A DNA stretch of 64,000 nucleotides from Prevotella communis. Lineage in GTDB: Bacteria > Bacteroidota > Bacteroidia > Bacteroidales > Bacteroidaceae. The position numbers and the translations under genes were made by a program. The DNA lies in the NCBI RefSeq assembly GCF_022024175.1, contig NZ_CP091794.1, positions 1,798,001 to 1,862,000 of the forward strand, read 5' to 3'. The notes below the pieces were generated by a model. The model was not told where the DNA came from. It saw nothing but the letters and a program-made list of their open reading frames with translations, and searched no databases. Every line of letters starts with the position of its first letter. Within the stretch, counting starts at the first letter, position 1. Positions 10,948-20,283 of this stretch are shown in pieces.

Positions 10948-12876
10948 CTATTTTCCCAGTGCTTCACACTCTTTTTGCCATAAAGTACTGAATGCATCAC
11001 TTGGCATTCGCCAGTCTCCACGGGGTGACAGACTGACACTTCCCACCTTGGGCCCGTCGGGCAGACAAGAGCGTTTGAACTGCTGGTTAAAGAAGCGACG
11101 GCAGAACGTCTGCAGCCAATGACAAATGGTGTCATCATCATATTTCCCCTCGAAGGCATGTTGTGCCAGCATGAATATCTTCGAAGGACGGAATCCCCAG
11201 CGCAACATATAGTAAAGGAAGAAATCATGAAGCTCATAGGGACCTACGAGGTCTTCCGTCTTCTGCTGGATATTTCCCTGTTCATCGGCAGGTGTCAGTT
11301 CTGGCGAGATAGGCGTTTCTATCACATCAATCAGCACATCACGCTGTTCGGCAAATGCGGGCAACTGTGCCAGATAGCGAATCAGATACTGTACCAGCGT
11401 CTTGGGAACGCCGCCATTGACGCCATACATAGACATGTGGTCACCATTATACGTACACCAGCCCAAAGCCAGTTCTGAGAGGTCGCCCGTACCGATAACC
11501 ATACCGCCTACCTGATTGGCTACATCCATTAATATCTGCGTACGCTCGCGCGCCTGCGAGTTCTCATAGGTCACATCATGAACAGCGGCATCATGGCCGA
11601 TATCCTCAAAATGCTGGGTGACACTCTTGGCAATACTGATTTCCCGCTGGGAGATACCCAGGGAAGTCATCAGACTGACAGCATTATCGTGCGTGCGGTC
11701 GGTAGTGCCGAAGCCAGGCATGGTGATACCGATGATACCCTTGCGTGAGAGCCCCAGCTTATCGAAAGCACGTACCACGACGAGCAGTGCCAGCGTAGAG
11801 TCGAGACCACCGCTGATACCAATCACCGCCTTGTCGCAATGCGTATGGTGCAACCGGCGACAGAGTCCCATCGTCTGGATATTCAGGATCTCCTCGCACG
11901 AAGAAGTCATCTGTCCATCTTCAGGGATAAACGGATGCGGATTGACCGGACGAACCAGTTCGAAGGGACGCGCGTTGACGCTCTTCGCATAGACGACACG
12001 TGCCGTAGCACCATCCTGTGCCGTGCGGAACGTCGTGTTATTCTGTCGCTCACCGCGCAGACGCTCCACGTCAATCTGCTGAATCTGCAACTGAGGCTCC
12101 AATGAGAAGCGGTCACCCGTAGCCAGCTGTCGTCCATTCTCGAAAATCATAGCGTTACCGCCATACACCACATCCTGCGTGGACTCGCCAAAGCCGCAAC
12201 TGCTATAGACGTAGCCACACATCATGCGGGCACTCTGCTGAGCCAGCAGTGAACACAGATAGTTGTGCTTGCCCAGCAGTTCATCCGTTGCCGACAGGTT
12301 CAGGATGATATCCGCCCCAGCCAGCGCCAGGTTATTACTTGGAGGCAGCGGTGCCCATACATCCTCACAAATCTCAATACCGAAACCAACCCCGTCGCAA
12401 GTACGGAAGACGATAGGTTCTGCAGACACATGAATCAGACTGCCAGCCAGATAGATATCCTGCGGCATGAGGTCGGCAGCAGAAGCAAACCAGCGCTTCT
12501 CGTAGAACTCACAATAATTGGGCAGATAAGTCTTGGGAACAACACCCAGGATGGTGCCACCCTGTACGACAACGGCACAATTATAAAGCAGTGGACCGAT
12601 GCGCACAGGCACACCTACCACACTGATGATATCCAGCTTGCGGGTGAAGTCGAGCAACTTGATGATAGCCTCCTCGGCCTTCTCGAGCAACAACTGCTGA
12701 CGGAACAGATCCTGACAAGTGTAACCCGTGACAGACAGCTCCGGGAACACGATGACCTCAGCACCTTTTCCCTCAGCCTGGGCAATGAGGTTCTCTATCT
12801 GTTGAACGTTATAGTCCACATCGGCTACGCGCACACCTGGTATGGCAGCAGCCACTTTGATTAATCCGTACTTCAT
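10948..12876 (-). CDS. nadE: glutamine-dependent NAD+ synthetase
   Basis: This 642-residue two-domain enzyme makes NAD from deamido-NAD. The N-terminal nitrilase-like glutaminase has the Glu-Lys-Cys triad in FPELSVTGYTC, the YLPNYCEFYEKRWF region and GIEICEDVW; it releases ammonia that is channelled to the second domain. The C-terminal synthetase carries the PP-loop SGGLDS at about residues 350-356 and ELALGWCTYNGDHM. The length fits the long, glutamine-using class. It follows queA by 11 bp at the end of the minus-strand block. Confidence 0.96.
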   Translation of the reverse strand: MKYGLIKVAAAIPGVRVADVDYNVQQIENLIAQAEGKGAEVIVFPELSVTGYTCQDLFRQQLLLEKAEEAIIKLLDFTRKLDIISVVGVPVRIGPLLYNCAVVVQGGTILGVVPKTYLPNYCEFYEKRWFASAADLMPQDIYLAGSLIHVSAEPIVFRTCDGVGFGIEICEDVWAPLPPSNNLALAGADIILNLSATDELLGKHNYLCSLLAQQSARMMCGYVYSSCGFGESTQDVVYGGNAMIFENGRQLATGDRFSLEPQLQIQQIDVERLRGERQNNTTFRTAQDGATARVVYAKSVNARPFELVRPVNPHPFIPEDGQMTSSCEEILNIQTMGLCRRLHHTHCDKAVIGISGGLDSTLALLVVVRAFDKLGLSRKGIIGITMPGFGTTDRTHDNAVSLMTSLGISQREISIAKSVTQHFEDIGHDAAVHDVTYENSQARERTQILMDVANQVGGMVIGTGDLSELALGWCTYNGDHMSMYGVNGGVPKTLVQYLIRYLAQLPAFAEQRDVLIDVIETPISPELTPADEQGNIQQKTEDLVGPYELHDFFLYYMLRWGFRPSKIFMLAQHAFEGKYDDDTICHWLQTFCRRFFNQQFKRSCLPDGPKVGSVSLSPRGDWRMPSDAFSTLWQKECEALGK

Positions 12877-12887
12877 TGATTTGAGGT

Positions 12888-14141
12888 TTAAGGAATTATC
12901 AACGAACTGTCGCCGTAGCTCAAGAAGCGGAAATCATGAGCAAGGGCGTAGTCGTAAATCTTATGCCAGTCACCCTTTACAAAGGCACTCACCAACAGCA
13001 GCAGCGTTGACTGCGGCTGGTGGAAATTCGTGACCAGCATCTTCACTATCTTATATTCATAGCCAGGGGCAATGATAATCTGCGTACTGCTGTGCAGCGA
13101 TGCCAACCCGTTACGGTCGAGCCAGTCGAGCAAAGCCTGGATAGCAGCACGTGGAGAGACATCCATGGCAGCGGAAGCAGATTCTTCACTCTTCACTCTT
13201 CCCTCTTCCCTTTCATACGGTTCCCACTGGTTAACGTGCAACTCATCCTCCTGGATATCAGGATTACGAAGCACCTTCAGGCCCATGTAATACAGGCTCT
13301 CCAGCGTACGCACGCTCGTGGTACCCACAGCAATCGCCTGACAGTCGTGCTTCAGCAGTTTCTCGAAAGTCTGACGCTTCACGCAGATATACTCCGTGTG
13401 CATCTCGTGACCCTCAATCTCCTCACTCTTCACAGGCTTGAAGGTACCGGCACCCACATGCAGCGTCACCTCCTCACGGTCAATGCCGTGGGCGTCAACC
13501 GACTGAAGCACAGCATCCGTGAAATGCAGGCCCGCCGTAGGCGCAGCCACACTACCCTTTATCTTCGAGTAAACCGTCTGGTAGGTTGTCTTGTCACTCT
13601 CCTGCGTCTCACGATTCAAGTAAGGCGGGATAGGCAGCTCACCCATCGACTCCAGTATCTCCGCAAAAGACACCGTCTGGTTATCCCATTCAAAGTCTAT
13701 GCGATGACTCGTGCCGTGCATCTCACCGCGCGTAGCCTTGATCGTCAGTTTTGAGTCACCGACCGACAGTTCCCTGGCCAGTGTTCCCTCCTTCCATTTC
13801 TTCAGGTTGCCCACCAGACAGTACCAGGCGCAGTGTCCGCGCGTCTGGAACATCTGTTCGTAGTCGGCAGGGAAAGCCGGTTCCAACAAGAACACCTCGA
13901 TAAGGGCACCCGTCTCCTTACGGAAATGCAGACGCGCCTGAATCACCCTCGTATTGTTGAAAACCATGAGAGCGCCCTCTGGCAGATGACTGGCCAGATT
14001 ATAGAAGACGTCCTCTCCCACCTCACCGTGCTTATAGAGTAACAGTTTTGAGTGGTCGCGCTCTGCCAATGGGAATTTCGCAATGCGCTCATCAGGCAGA
14101 GGATAATTGTAATCGCTTATATGAATATGTTTTGTATCCAT
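12888..14141 (-). CDS. queA: S-adenosylmethionine:tRNA ribosyltransferase-isomerase, with a repeat-derived insertion
   Basis: QueA transfers ribose from SAM to preQ1 in tRNA, giving epoxyqueuosine. Signatures include NYPLPDERIAKFPLAERDHSKLL, GSVAAPTAGLHFTD and VGAGTFKPVKSEEIEGHEMH. At 417 residues it is about 60 longer than the E. coli enzyme. Part of the excess is a charged stretch (about residues 307-325, REEGRVKSEESA) encoded by TTCACTC/TTCCCTC low-complexity DNA at 13191-13223, resembling intergenic repeats in this window. The insertion keeps the frame and lies between conserved blocks, so the enzyme is probably functional. Confidence 0.93.
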   Translation of the reverse strand: MDTKHIHISDYNYPLPDERIAKFPLAERDHSKLLLYKHGEVGEDVFYNLASHLPEGALMVFNNTRVIQARLHFRKETGALIEVFLLEPAFPADYEQMFQTRGHCAWYCLVGNLKKWKEGTLARELSVGDSKLTIKATRGEMHGTSHRIDFEWDNQTVSFAEILESMGELPIPPYLNRETQESDKTTYQTVYSKIKGSVAAPTAGLHFTDAVLQSVDAHGIDREEVTLHVGAGTFKPVKSEEIEGHEMHTEYICVKRQTFEKLLKHDCQAIAVGTTSVRTLESLYYMGLKVLRNPDIQEDELHVNQWEPYEREEGRVKSEESASAAMDVSPRAAIQALLDWLDRNGLASLHSSTQIIIAPGYEYKIVKMLVTNFHQPQSTLLLLVSAFVKGDWHKIYDYALAHDFRFLSYGDSSLIIP

Positions 14142-14150
14142 TAATTGTAT

Positions 14151-14846
14151 TTAAATATAAAGTGTATAGCACGACTTCAGGATAGCATAGACGATCGTGA
14201 GCAGCAGGATGCAAATCACGATGTCCACGTCAGACTTCTGATAGCCTGTCGCCGTATATTGCGTTGAAACATAAAAATCCTGTGTATTAATCTTTTTGTA
14301 GATGTGCTGGTGCAGGAACCACATCCCCGTACCGACGACACCGCCCCAGAGCAGTCCGCAGAGGATGTCACCGGGGAAATGGACGCCCAGATACAGACGT
14401 GTCCAACAGTTCAGCAGCGACCACAGTATCATCGCCACCGACAACACCTTGCTCCGTACCAGAAGTGTGAAGAAGATAGCAAGACTGAAGGTGTTGGCAG
14501 CATGCGACGAGAAGAAGCCATAGCGCCCGCCGCGATAGCCATTGACCACATCCACCAGCATCGCAATCTCCGGGTCACGGGAAGGACGCCAGCGTGCCAC
14601 CCAGGGTTTCACGAACAGGTCATTGAGGGAACCGGCCAGGAAGACGCATAATCCTGCACAGCCCAGGACAAGCAACACCTTCTGTACGTTGTCGTTGTTC
14701 TTGAGCACCAGGTAAAACAGGCCCAGGTAAAGCGGTATCCACGTGGTGGCCGTCGTCAGTGTCTCGACAAGACCATCAAGGAACAACGAATCACTTCCGT
14801 TGAACCAGAGCAGCAACTGTTTGTCTAACTGTATCAATTCTTCCAT
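14151..14846 (-). CDS. PAP2-family membrane phosphatase
   Basis: This 231-residue integral membrane protein has the three acid-phosphatase motifs: KPWVARWRP, FSSHAANTF (the SGH-type motif, here SSHA) and RLYLGVHFPGDI. Members remove phosphate from undecaprenyl diphosphate or other lipid phosphates, with the active site outside the inner membrane. The ATG at 14846 (MEELIQLD) is favoured over one three codons upstream. It lies between the batD/batE fusion and queA. Confidence 0.87.
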   Translation of the reverse strand: MEELIQLDKQLLLWFNGSDSLFLDGLVETLTTATTWIPLYLGLFYLVLKNNDNVQKVLLVLGCAGLCVFLAGSLNDLFVKPWVARWRPSRDPEIAMLVDVVNGYRGGRYGFFSSHAANTFSLAIFFTLLVRSKVLSVAMILWSLLNCWTRLYLGVHFPGDILCGLLWGGVVGTGMWFLHQHIYKKINTQDFYVSTQYTATGYQKSDVDIVICILLLTIVYAILKSCYTLYI

Positions 14847-14872
14847 AATCCTCAATCCTCAAATCTCAAACC

Positions 14873-17449
14873 TCAAATCACCTCAATCTGCGAAGTCTCT
14901 ACCCATCCCTGCTTTCCGTCGGGCACACGTACCTCGCGCCAACCGTCCATCGTATCGTCGATGACAGTCACCTTCGTGCCCTCGTGGAGGATAAACAGGT
15001 CAGTACCGTTCTGTGCAGGCGTACTCTTCACCGTCACTGCCGACTCCATGATGATGGCGCCGTCACGATGGTCAATCATCTGCTTCTGATGCCAGGCAAA
15101 GACATTTCCCATGACAAAGCCCACCAGTAGGAGCAGACCGCCGAAGAAGCCGATCTTACGCAGCCATACAGGTGAACAGAACAGATAGACCAGCATCAGG
15201 CAAATGGCGCACATCAGGCAGAACACGGCTACATAAGCCCATCCGTCGACGCTCAGCATGTTGACCACCGAGCGATACCAGGTGGTCAGGAAGAACTCCG
15301 ACTGCGGCACAATCTTGTCCACCGTCTTGCTGCGGGCCAGCTGCAGGTTGAAACGTATATCCTCATCGCCAGGCGAGAGCAGCAATGCGCGTTCATAGTT
15401 CAATACCGCACGCGTGATATTCTCCATACGGTAGTACGAGTTACCCAGATTGTAATACAGTTCTGCACTGGGTCCTACCTTCAACAACTGTTCATACTGC
15501 TGAATAGCCTGCTGGTAGTTCTCGTTCACATAACTGCTGTCTGCCTCTGCCTTCGACAGTGCGAAAGCCGATGAAGGCATCAGCATCAGGAGCAGCAGGA
15601 CAGCCGTAGCCACCCCTTTCTTCGGTTTGCGATTCATACCCTCTTCAATTTTCTCGATGGCAGTCATTGCCGTCTGGTACACCTTATTCATATTACCCTT
15701 GGGATCACCGGGCGCGTAGCGTTCAAACTCACACTCATCGATAGCACTCAGGAACTGGTTCACGGCATCGCCATCTACCTGACAGGCCGAGAGACGCTCG
15801 CTGATATTCTCGCGCGACAACTGTTCTACGGGGATATTCAGTTTATCGCCTACGTAACCCCACAGACCACGCAGCGCTTCATCATAGAACTCGCCAGGCT
15901 TGTTGTCCTTCATCAACTTAGCCGCCTTCTTCAGTCGCTTCGTGGCAATCTTGTTGGCCTTCTTTCCACGCACCTTGCCCAGGTCGGCATTCTCGATGGC
16001 ACGCTTGCGGAATACGAGGAACAGCATCATGAAGAAGCTCAGCAGAATCACAATCGTCCAGAGGTAACGTTCCGAACCGAAGTAATAATCGCCGTCGGCC
16101 TTGATGCTTGCTCCGCCCAACTTGATATGACGGATGTCACTGCCCAGCATCTGGATATCCTCCTGATCCGAGAAGGTCTGTACCTGACTCTCGCCACCTT
16201 CACCCTTGGCCACATCGAGGTGATACTCCTCAGATGTCAGCGTCTTATACTGCTTGGCCTGCGTGTCGTAATACACAAACTCCACGGGAGGGATGGTGTA
16301 CTGTCCCTGATGACGCGGCACGGCCAGGAACTCATAGACCATGCTTCCCTCCAGTCCGCTCATCGTCAGGCGCGACTTATCCGTCGTCTTGGCATCATAG
16401 GTATCAAAATCCTTCGGGAAATTCACCACCGGCTGCTTCATCAGCTTCAGGTTACCCGTACCACTGATGGTCACCTTCACCGTGAAGGGGTCGTTGGCCT
16501 TCAACGACGTCTTGTCAATCTCCGTCTTCATCGTGAACTTACCTACACCGCCCGAGAAATTGGCCGGACGCGTGGGCAGCGGGTCTACTTCAATCTTGAC
16601 GCCAGGTGCCTGGATCTGCTTCTTCACCTCCACATAGCCAGAGCCACCGTTGAAGAAAGCCTCAAACGGGTCTATGTTGCGGTTCTGCTGCACCACGACG
16701 CCATTGAACGTGATAGGTGGCACCTGCAGTTTACCCGACATCTGCGGGAACATCACATACTGGCTCCACGTCACCGTCTTATAGTTGCGCCCGTTAAACT
16801 GCTCTATCTTGAAGCTCTTCTCCTGAGGCAGGGGAATCTCCTGCGTGTGGAAGCCCTTCAGGTCGGGCATTTTTCCCTCCAATTGAGTCAGACTGACCAG
16901 CGTATACACCTTGTAGGTCAGCAGCACAGGCTCCTGTTCCACCACACGTTTCTTGGATGCACTCACCCTGATAAACAGGTCAGAACCTGATATCCGCGAA
17001 CCGGCAGCACGTGTCTCAGGCTGCTGACTGCTGCGACCGCCGTTGGCCTGCGCCGTCCCGCTCACCTGAATCTTCAGCGCGTTAGACGAGATCTGCTTGC
17101 CCTCGGCCGTAATCGTGGCGGCAGGAATCGTAAACGTACCATTCTTCAGGGCACATAATATATAGGTATAGGTCACCGTCGACGACTGTGACGTGCGTCC
17201 GTTCACCATGCTGAAGCTCGACTGCGTGCTGGTGCTCGGACCCATCAGCACCTCGAAAGCCTCCGACGGAATCTGACCGATACGGAATCCCTTCACATCC
17301 TGCGTGTTCACCGTGTAGGTCAGTCGGAACTGCTGGTTCACGGCCACCTGCTGCGGCGCATTGGCAGTCAGCGTCTGCGCCGCCAAGGGGAGAAAGGAGA
17401 AATGAGAGATGAGAAATATGATTACTCCTGCAATCATATTCTTTCTCAT
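14873..17449 (-). CDS. BatD-BatE fusion protein (oxygen-tolerance operon)
   Basis: This 858-residue protein joins two bat products. The first part (to about 610) is BatD: signal peptide (residues 2-24), repeated beta-sandwich domains with FTVKVTISGTGNLKLMKQPVVNFP, a membrane helix at about 490-515 and a cytoplasmic DUF region. The second part (from about 615) looks like BatE with its own signal-peptide-like helix (GVATAVLLLLMLMPSSAFA), TPR repeats, two further membrane helices and a C-terminal SH3b domain (VKSTPAQNGTDLFILHEGTKVTVI). ATG 17449 is chosen because it gives a clean signal peptide. BatD and BatE are separate genes in Bacteroides. The operon is linked to aerotolerance there; its biochemical role is not established. 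Confidence 0.85.
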   Translation of the reverse strand: MRKNMIAGVIIFLISHFSFLPLAAQTLTANAPQQVAVNQQFRLTYTVNTQDVKGFRIGQIPSEAFEVLMGPSTSTQSSFSMVNGRTSQSSTVTYTYILCALKNGTFTIPAATITAEGKQISSNALKIQVSGTAQANGGRSSQQPETRAAGSRISGSDLFIRVSASKKRVVEQEPVLLTYKVYTLVSLTQLEGKMPDLKGFHTQEIPLPQEKSFKIEQFNGRNYKTVTWSQYVMFPQMSGKLQVPPITFNGVVVQQNRNIDPFEAFFNGGSGYVEVKKQIQAPGVKIEVDPLPTRPANFSGGVGKFTMKTEIDKTSLKANDPFTVKVTISGTGNLKLMKQPVVNFPKDFDTYDAKTTDKSRLTMSGLEGSMVYEFLAVPRHQGQYTIPPVEFVYYDTQAKQYKTLTSEEYHLDVAKGEGGESQVQTFSDQEDIQMLGSDIRHIKLGGASIKADGDYYFGSERYLWTIVILLSFFMMLFLVFRKRAIENADLGKVRGKKANKIATKRLKKAAKLMKDNKPGEFYDEALRGLWGYVGDKLNIPVEQLSRENISERLSACQVDGDAVNQFLSAIDECEFERYAPGDPKGNMNKVYQTAMTAIEKIEEGMNRKPKKGVATAVLLLLMLMPSSAFALSKAEADSSYVNENYQQAIQQYEQLLKVGPSAELYYNLGNSYYRMENITRAVLNYERALLLSPGDEDIRFNLQLARSKTVDKIVPQSEFFLTTWYRSVVNMLSVDGWAYVAVFCLMCAICLMLVYLFCSPVWLRKIGFFGGLLLLVGFVMGNVFAWHQKQMIDHRDGAIIMESAVTVKSTPAQNGTDLFILHEGTKVTVIDDTMDGWREVRVPDGKQGWVETSQIEVI

Positions 17450-17522
17450 TGTCCCTTGCTCACTTTTCTTCTGAAAACTATGTCTAATCATATCTTTCAT
17501 CTGTCATCTATCATCTGTCAGT

Positions 17523-18239
17523 CTACCAGTTCTTCTCGATTCTGCGACGCTGAGGCTGTTGCTGTGCCTCCTTCATACGTTTCTGCGTCTCCTTCTCACG
17601 TTGCATAGCCGCGTTCAACAGCTGTTCGGCATTCTCCTTGCTCATCGGCGGTTCCTGCTGCTGTTGCTGCTGGTCCTGCTTCTTCTGCTTCTTCTGCTGT
17701 TGCTGTTGCTGCTGCTTATCCTGCTGGTCCTGCTTATCCTGCTTATCCTGCTGCTGGTTGTTGTTGCCGCCGCCCTGATTCTTCAGCTGACGCTGACACA
17801 ACACCAGGTTATAGCGCGACTCATCATCATTGGGATTGCAGCGCAGCGCGTTCTTGTAGGCCTCAATAGCCTTACCGAAATCCTTCACGCCCTGATAGGC
17901 CACGCCCTCATTATGATAAGCCTTCGCCTTACGCAGCGGATTCGTCTCAGCCTGCGCAGCGCGTTCAAACATCATTGCCATCGTGTCGCAACGTTCCTTC
18001 TGCACCAGTTTGTAGTCCTGCGGAAACATCGACGTGGCGAGGTTGTACTGCACGCGCGCATCCGTACTGTCGGCACGGTAGGCCTTCAGGTAGTCCACCT
18101 GAGCCTCCTGACGCTTGTCGGCCCTGTAGAGCGCGTTACCCTTACGGATCAGTTTGCGGGCCTGACGGTTATCTGCATACGATGAGACAGATAATGCCGT
18201 CAGCAGTAGCAATATAATATAATATCCAGAATGTCTCAT
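17523..18239 (-). CDS. batC: BatC-like TPR protein with Gln/Lys-rich tail
   Basis: This 238-residue protein has a signal peptide (about residues 1-22) and three or so TPR motifs (residues 25-150), including KAYHNEGVAYQGVKDFGKAIEAYKNAL. A Gln/Lys/Asp-rich low-complexity region (about 155-197) follows, encoded by CTG/CTT-type triplet repeats at 17655-17770. Exported TPR proteins of this kind sit between batB and batD and probably act as assembly platforms. It overlaps batB by one base. Confidence 0.85.
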   Translation of the reverse strand: MRHSGYYIILLLLTALSVSSYADNRQARKLIRKGNALYRADKRQEAQVDYLKAYRADSTDARVQYNLATSMFPQDYKLVQKERCDTMAMMFERAAQAETNPLRKAKAYHNEGVAYQGVKDFGKAIEAYKNALRCNPNDDESRYNLVLCQRQLKNQGGGNNNQQQDKQDKQDQQDKQQQQQQQKKQKKQDQQQQQQEPPMSKENAEQLLNAAMQREKETQKRMKEAQQQPQRRRIEKNW

Positions 18240-19255
18240 TATCGCTTAAAGAGTTTTATTTTCTTGAGTATAGGATTCCTGCGATCCAGGATACATATTT
18301 CTATGATTAAGAGCAGCAGGGCAAACGCCGCAGCATACTGGAACTGCTCTGCATAGTCGCTGTAGATGGTGGTCTCACCCTTCTCCAGCTTGTCCAGTTC
18401 CTCGTCCAGCAGGCGCTGTGCACTACTGTTGTTGTCCACGTGGATATAGGCGCCGCCACCGGCCTGAGCCACCTCACGGCACATGTCCTCGTTGAGGCAC
18501 GACATCACCGTGTTGCCCTGGTTGTCAATCATATAGTTACCCGTATCAGGGTCGGGCACTGGTGCACCGTTCGTCGAACCGATACCCAGCACATACACGT
18601 TGAAGCCCTGCTCGTGGGCTGCCTTAGCAGCCTCCACGGCATTACCCTCATGGTCCTCACCATCCGTTATCACGATGATGGCCTTGCCCACGTGCTCCTG
18701 CTGCGTAAAACTATGACTGGCCATCTCTATGGCACCGGCTATATCCGTGCCCTGGTTCACAATCATCGAGGGGTCGATGGTGCTCAGGAACATCTTCGCC
18801 GACACATAGTCGCTGGTGATGGGCAACTGCACAAAGGCGTCACCGGCAAAGACAATCAGTCCTATCTTATCGTTGCTGAAACTCTCCACCAGGTTCTCCA
18901 CCATCATCTTCGCACGGTCCAGACGTGTAGGAGCCACATCCTCGGCACGCATCGAGTTACTGATATCCAGTGCTATCACCGTCTCTATACCCGAGCGTTT
19001 CTCCTGACTGATACCGTTGGCCTGTTGCGGACGTGCCAACATCAGGATGACGAGCACCAGTGCCAGTTCCAGCAGACAGAACTTCACCAGCGGACGCCAG
19101 CGCGACACGTCGGGCATCAACTGCTTCATCAGTTTCGGGTCGCCAAACTTACGCAGCCTTTTCTTCTGGTTGAAATATGTGACAAAGCGAATCAGGGCCA
19201 GCACAGCCACTGCCACCAACAGCCACAGATATTCAGGGTTTTCAAATCTAAACAT
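18239..19255 (-). CDS. batB: BatB-like von Willebrand factor A protein
   Basis: This 338-residue protein has N-terminal membrane helices (about 10-25 and 58-76), a VWA domain with the metal-binding MIDAS motif DISNS (about residue 95) and ITDGEDHEG, and a C-terminal helix (about 310-328). VWA domains bind protein partners through a metal ion. It is adjacent to batA with a one-base overlap, and both resemble MoxR-associated VWA proteins thought to help mature or remodel envelope proteins. Confidence 0.9.
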   Translation of the reverse strand: MFRFENPEYLWLLVAVAVLALIRFVTYFNQKKRLRKFGDPKLMKQLMPDVSRWRPLVKFCLLELALVLVILMLARPQQANGISQEKRSGIETVIALDISNSMRAEDVAPTRLDRAKMMVENLVESFSNDKIGLIVFAGDAFVQLPITSDYVSAKMFLSTIDPSMIVNQGTDIAGAIEMASHSFTQQEHVGKAIIVITDGEDHEGNAVEAAKAAHEQGFNVYVLGIGSTNGAPVPDPDTGNYMIDNQGNTVMSCLNEDMCREVAQAGGGAYIHVDNNSSAQRLLDEELDKLEKGETTIYSDYAEQFQYAAAFALLLLIIEICILDRRNPILKKIKLFKR

Positions 19256-20274
19256 TACGGTATCCTCCTAAAGATCGTTATTCTGAGAAGTATCTCCAGC
19301 AACAGGGCGCCCAGTGCTATCAGGCCATATTTCTGATAGTCCTCATAGCGGCGGCTGTAGCGCTGCACTTCTATCTTGGATTTCTCCAACTTATCGATTT
19401 CGTGATAAATCTCACGCAGTTCCTCTGCATTACGGGCACGGTAGAACTTTCCGTTCGTCGTATTGGCAATATCCGTCAGCGTCTTCGTGTCAATCTCCAC
19501 CGGCACCTGGATATACTGCACGCCGCCACCTACCGACAACGGATAGCGCGCCGTACCGTTCGTACCCACACCGATAGTATAGACGCGTACGCCCAGGCTC
19601 TGGGCTATCTCTGCCGACGTCATGGGCGACAGGTCACCACGGTTGTTACTACCGTCGGTGAGCAGGATCACCACCCTACTCTTCGCCTTCGAGTCCTTCA
19701 GTCGGCTCACCGCATTGGCCAGACCCATACCGATAGCCGTACCGTCCTCAATCAGTCCGCGGGCGGCAATATCCGTACGCACGTTGTGCAACAGCGACAG
19801 CAGTGAGGCGTGGTCAATCGTCATCGGACACTGCGTAAAGGCCTCACCGGCAAAGATGGTCAGTCCGATGTTATCGTTAGGACGACCGGCGATAAACTCT
19901 GCCGCCACCGCCTTTGCAGCCTCCATACGGTTGGTAATGTCACGGGCATCATCACGCAGGTCTTCAGCCAACATAGACGTTGACACGTCCATAGCCAGCA
20001 TGATGTCGATACCCTCTATATTCTCGTTCTGCATGGAGTCGTGCGTCTGAGGACGCGCCAGCACCACCACCAGCATCGTGAAAGCCAGGATGCGCAGGAA
20101 GAGCTGTACGGGCATCAGCATCACCTTCCAACTGCGCCCCGTAAAGCGGAAGGCGTAGGTGTCGGCCATCTGTATCGTAGGCTCGCTCTTCTTCCTGAAC
20201 ATCACATACCACACAATGTAGGGTATGATGAGCAGTAGCAGAAACAGATATTCTTTATTTGCAAATTCCATCAC
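19255..20274 (-). CDS. batA: BatA-like von Willebrand factor A protein
   Basis: This 339-residue protein has the same layout as batB. N-terminal helices (residues 8-25 and 56-73) precede a VWA domain with MIDAS DVSTS and LTDGSNNRGD, and a final membrane helix (about 318-334). The two arose by duplication. It lies downstream of moxR, DUF58 and the 20284 gene, the standard order of MoxR-VWA operons. The ATPase probably acts on or through the VWA proteins. Confidence 0.9.
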   Translation of the reverse strand: MMEFANKEYLFLLLLIIPYIVWYVMFRKKSEPTIQMADTYAFRFTGRSWKVMLMPVQLFLRILAFTMLVVVLARPQTHDSMQNENIEGIDIMLAMDVSTSMLAEDLRDDARDITNRMEAAKAVAAEFIAGRPNDNIGLTIFAGEAFTQCPMTIDHASLLSLLHNVRTDIAARGLIEDGTAIGMGLANAVSRLKDSKAKSRVVILLTDGSNNRGDLSPMTSAEIAQSLGVRVYTIGVGTNGTARYPLSVGGGVQYIQVPVEIDTKTLTDIANTTNGKFYRARNAEELREIYHEIDKLEKSKIEVQRYSRRYEDYQKYGLIALGALLLEILLRITIFRRIP

Positions 20275-20283
20275 TCAACAGTT

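Noticed and set aside
10913..10948. Terminator after nadE
   Set aside because: GCCCA/TGGGC with an A/T extension gives a weak imperfect hairpin without T-run, overlapping the stop codon. Not convincing.
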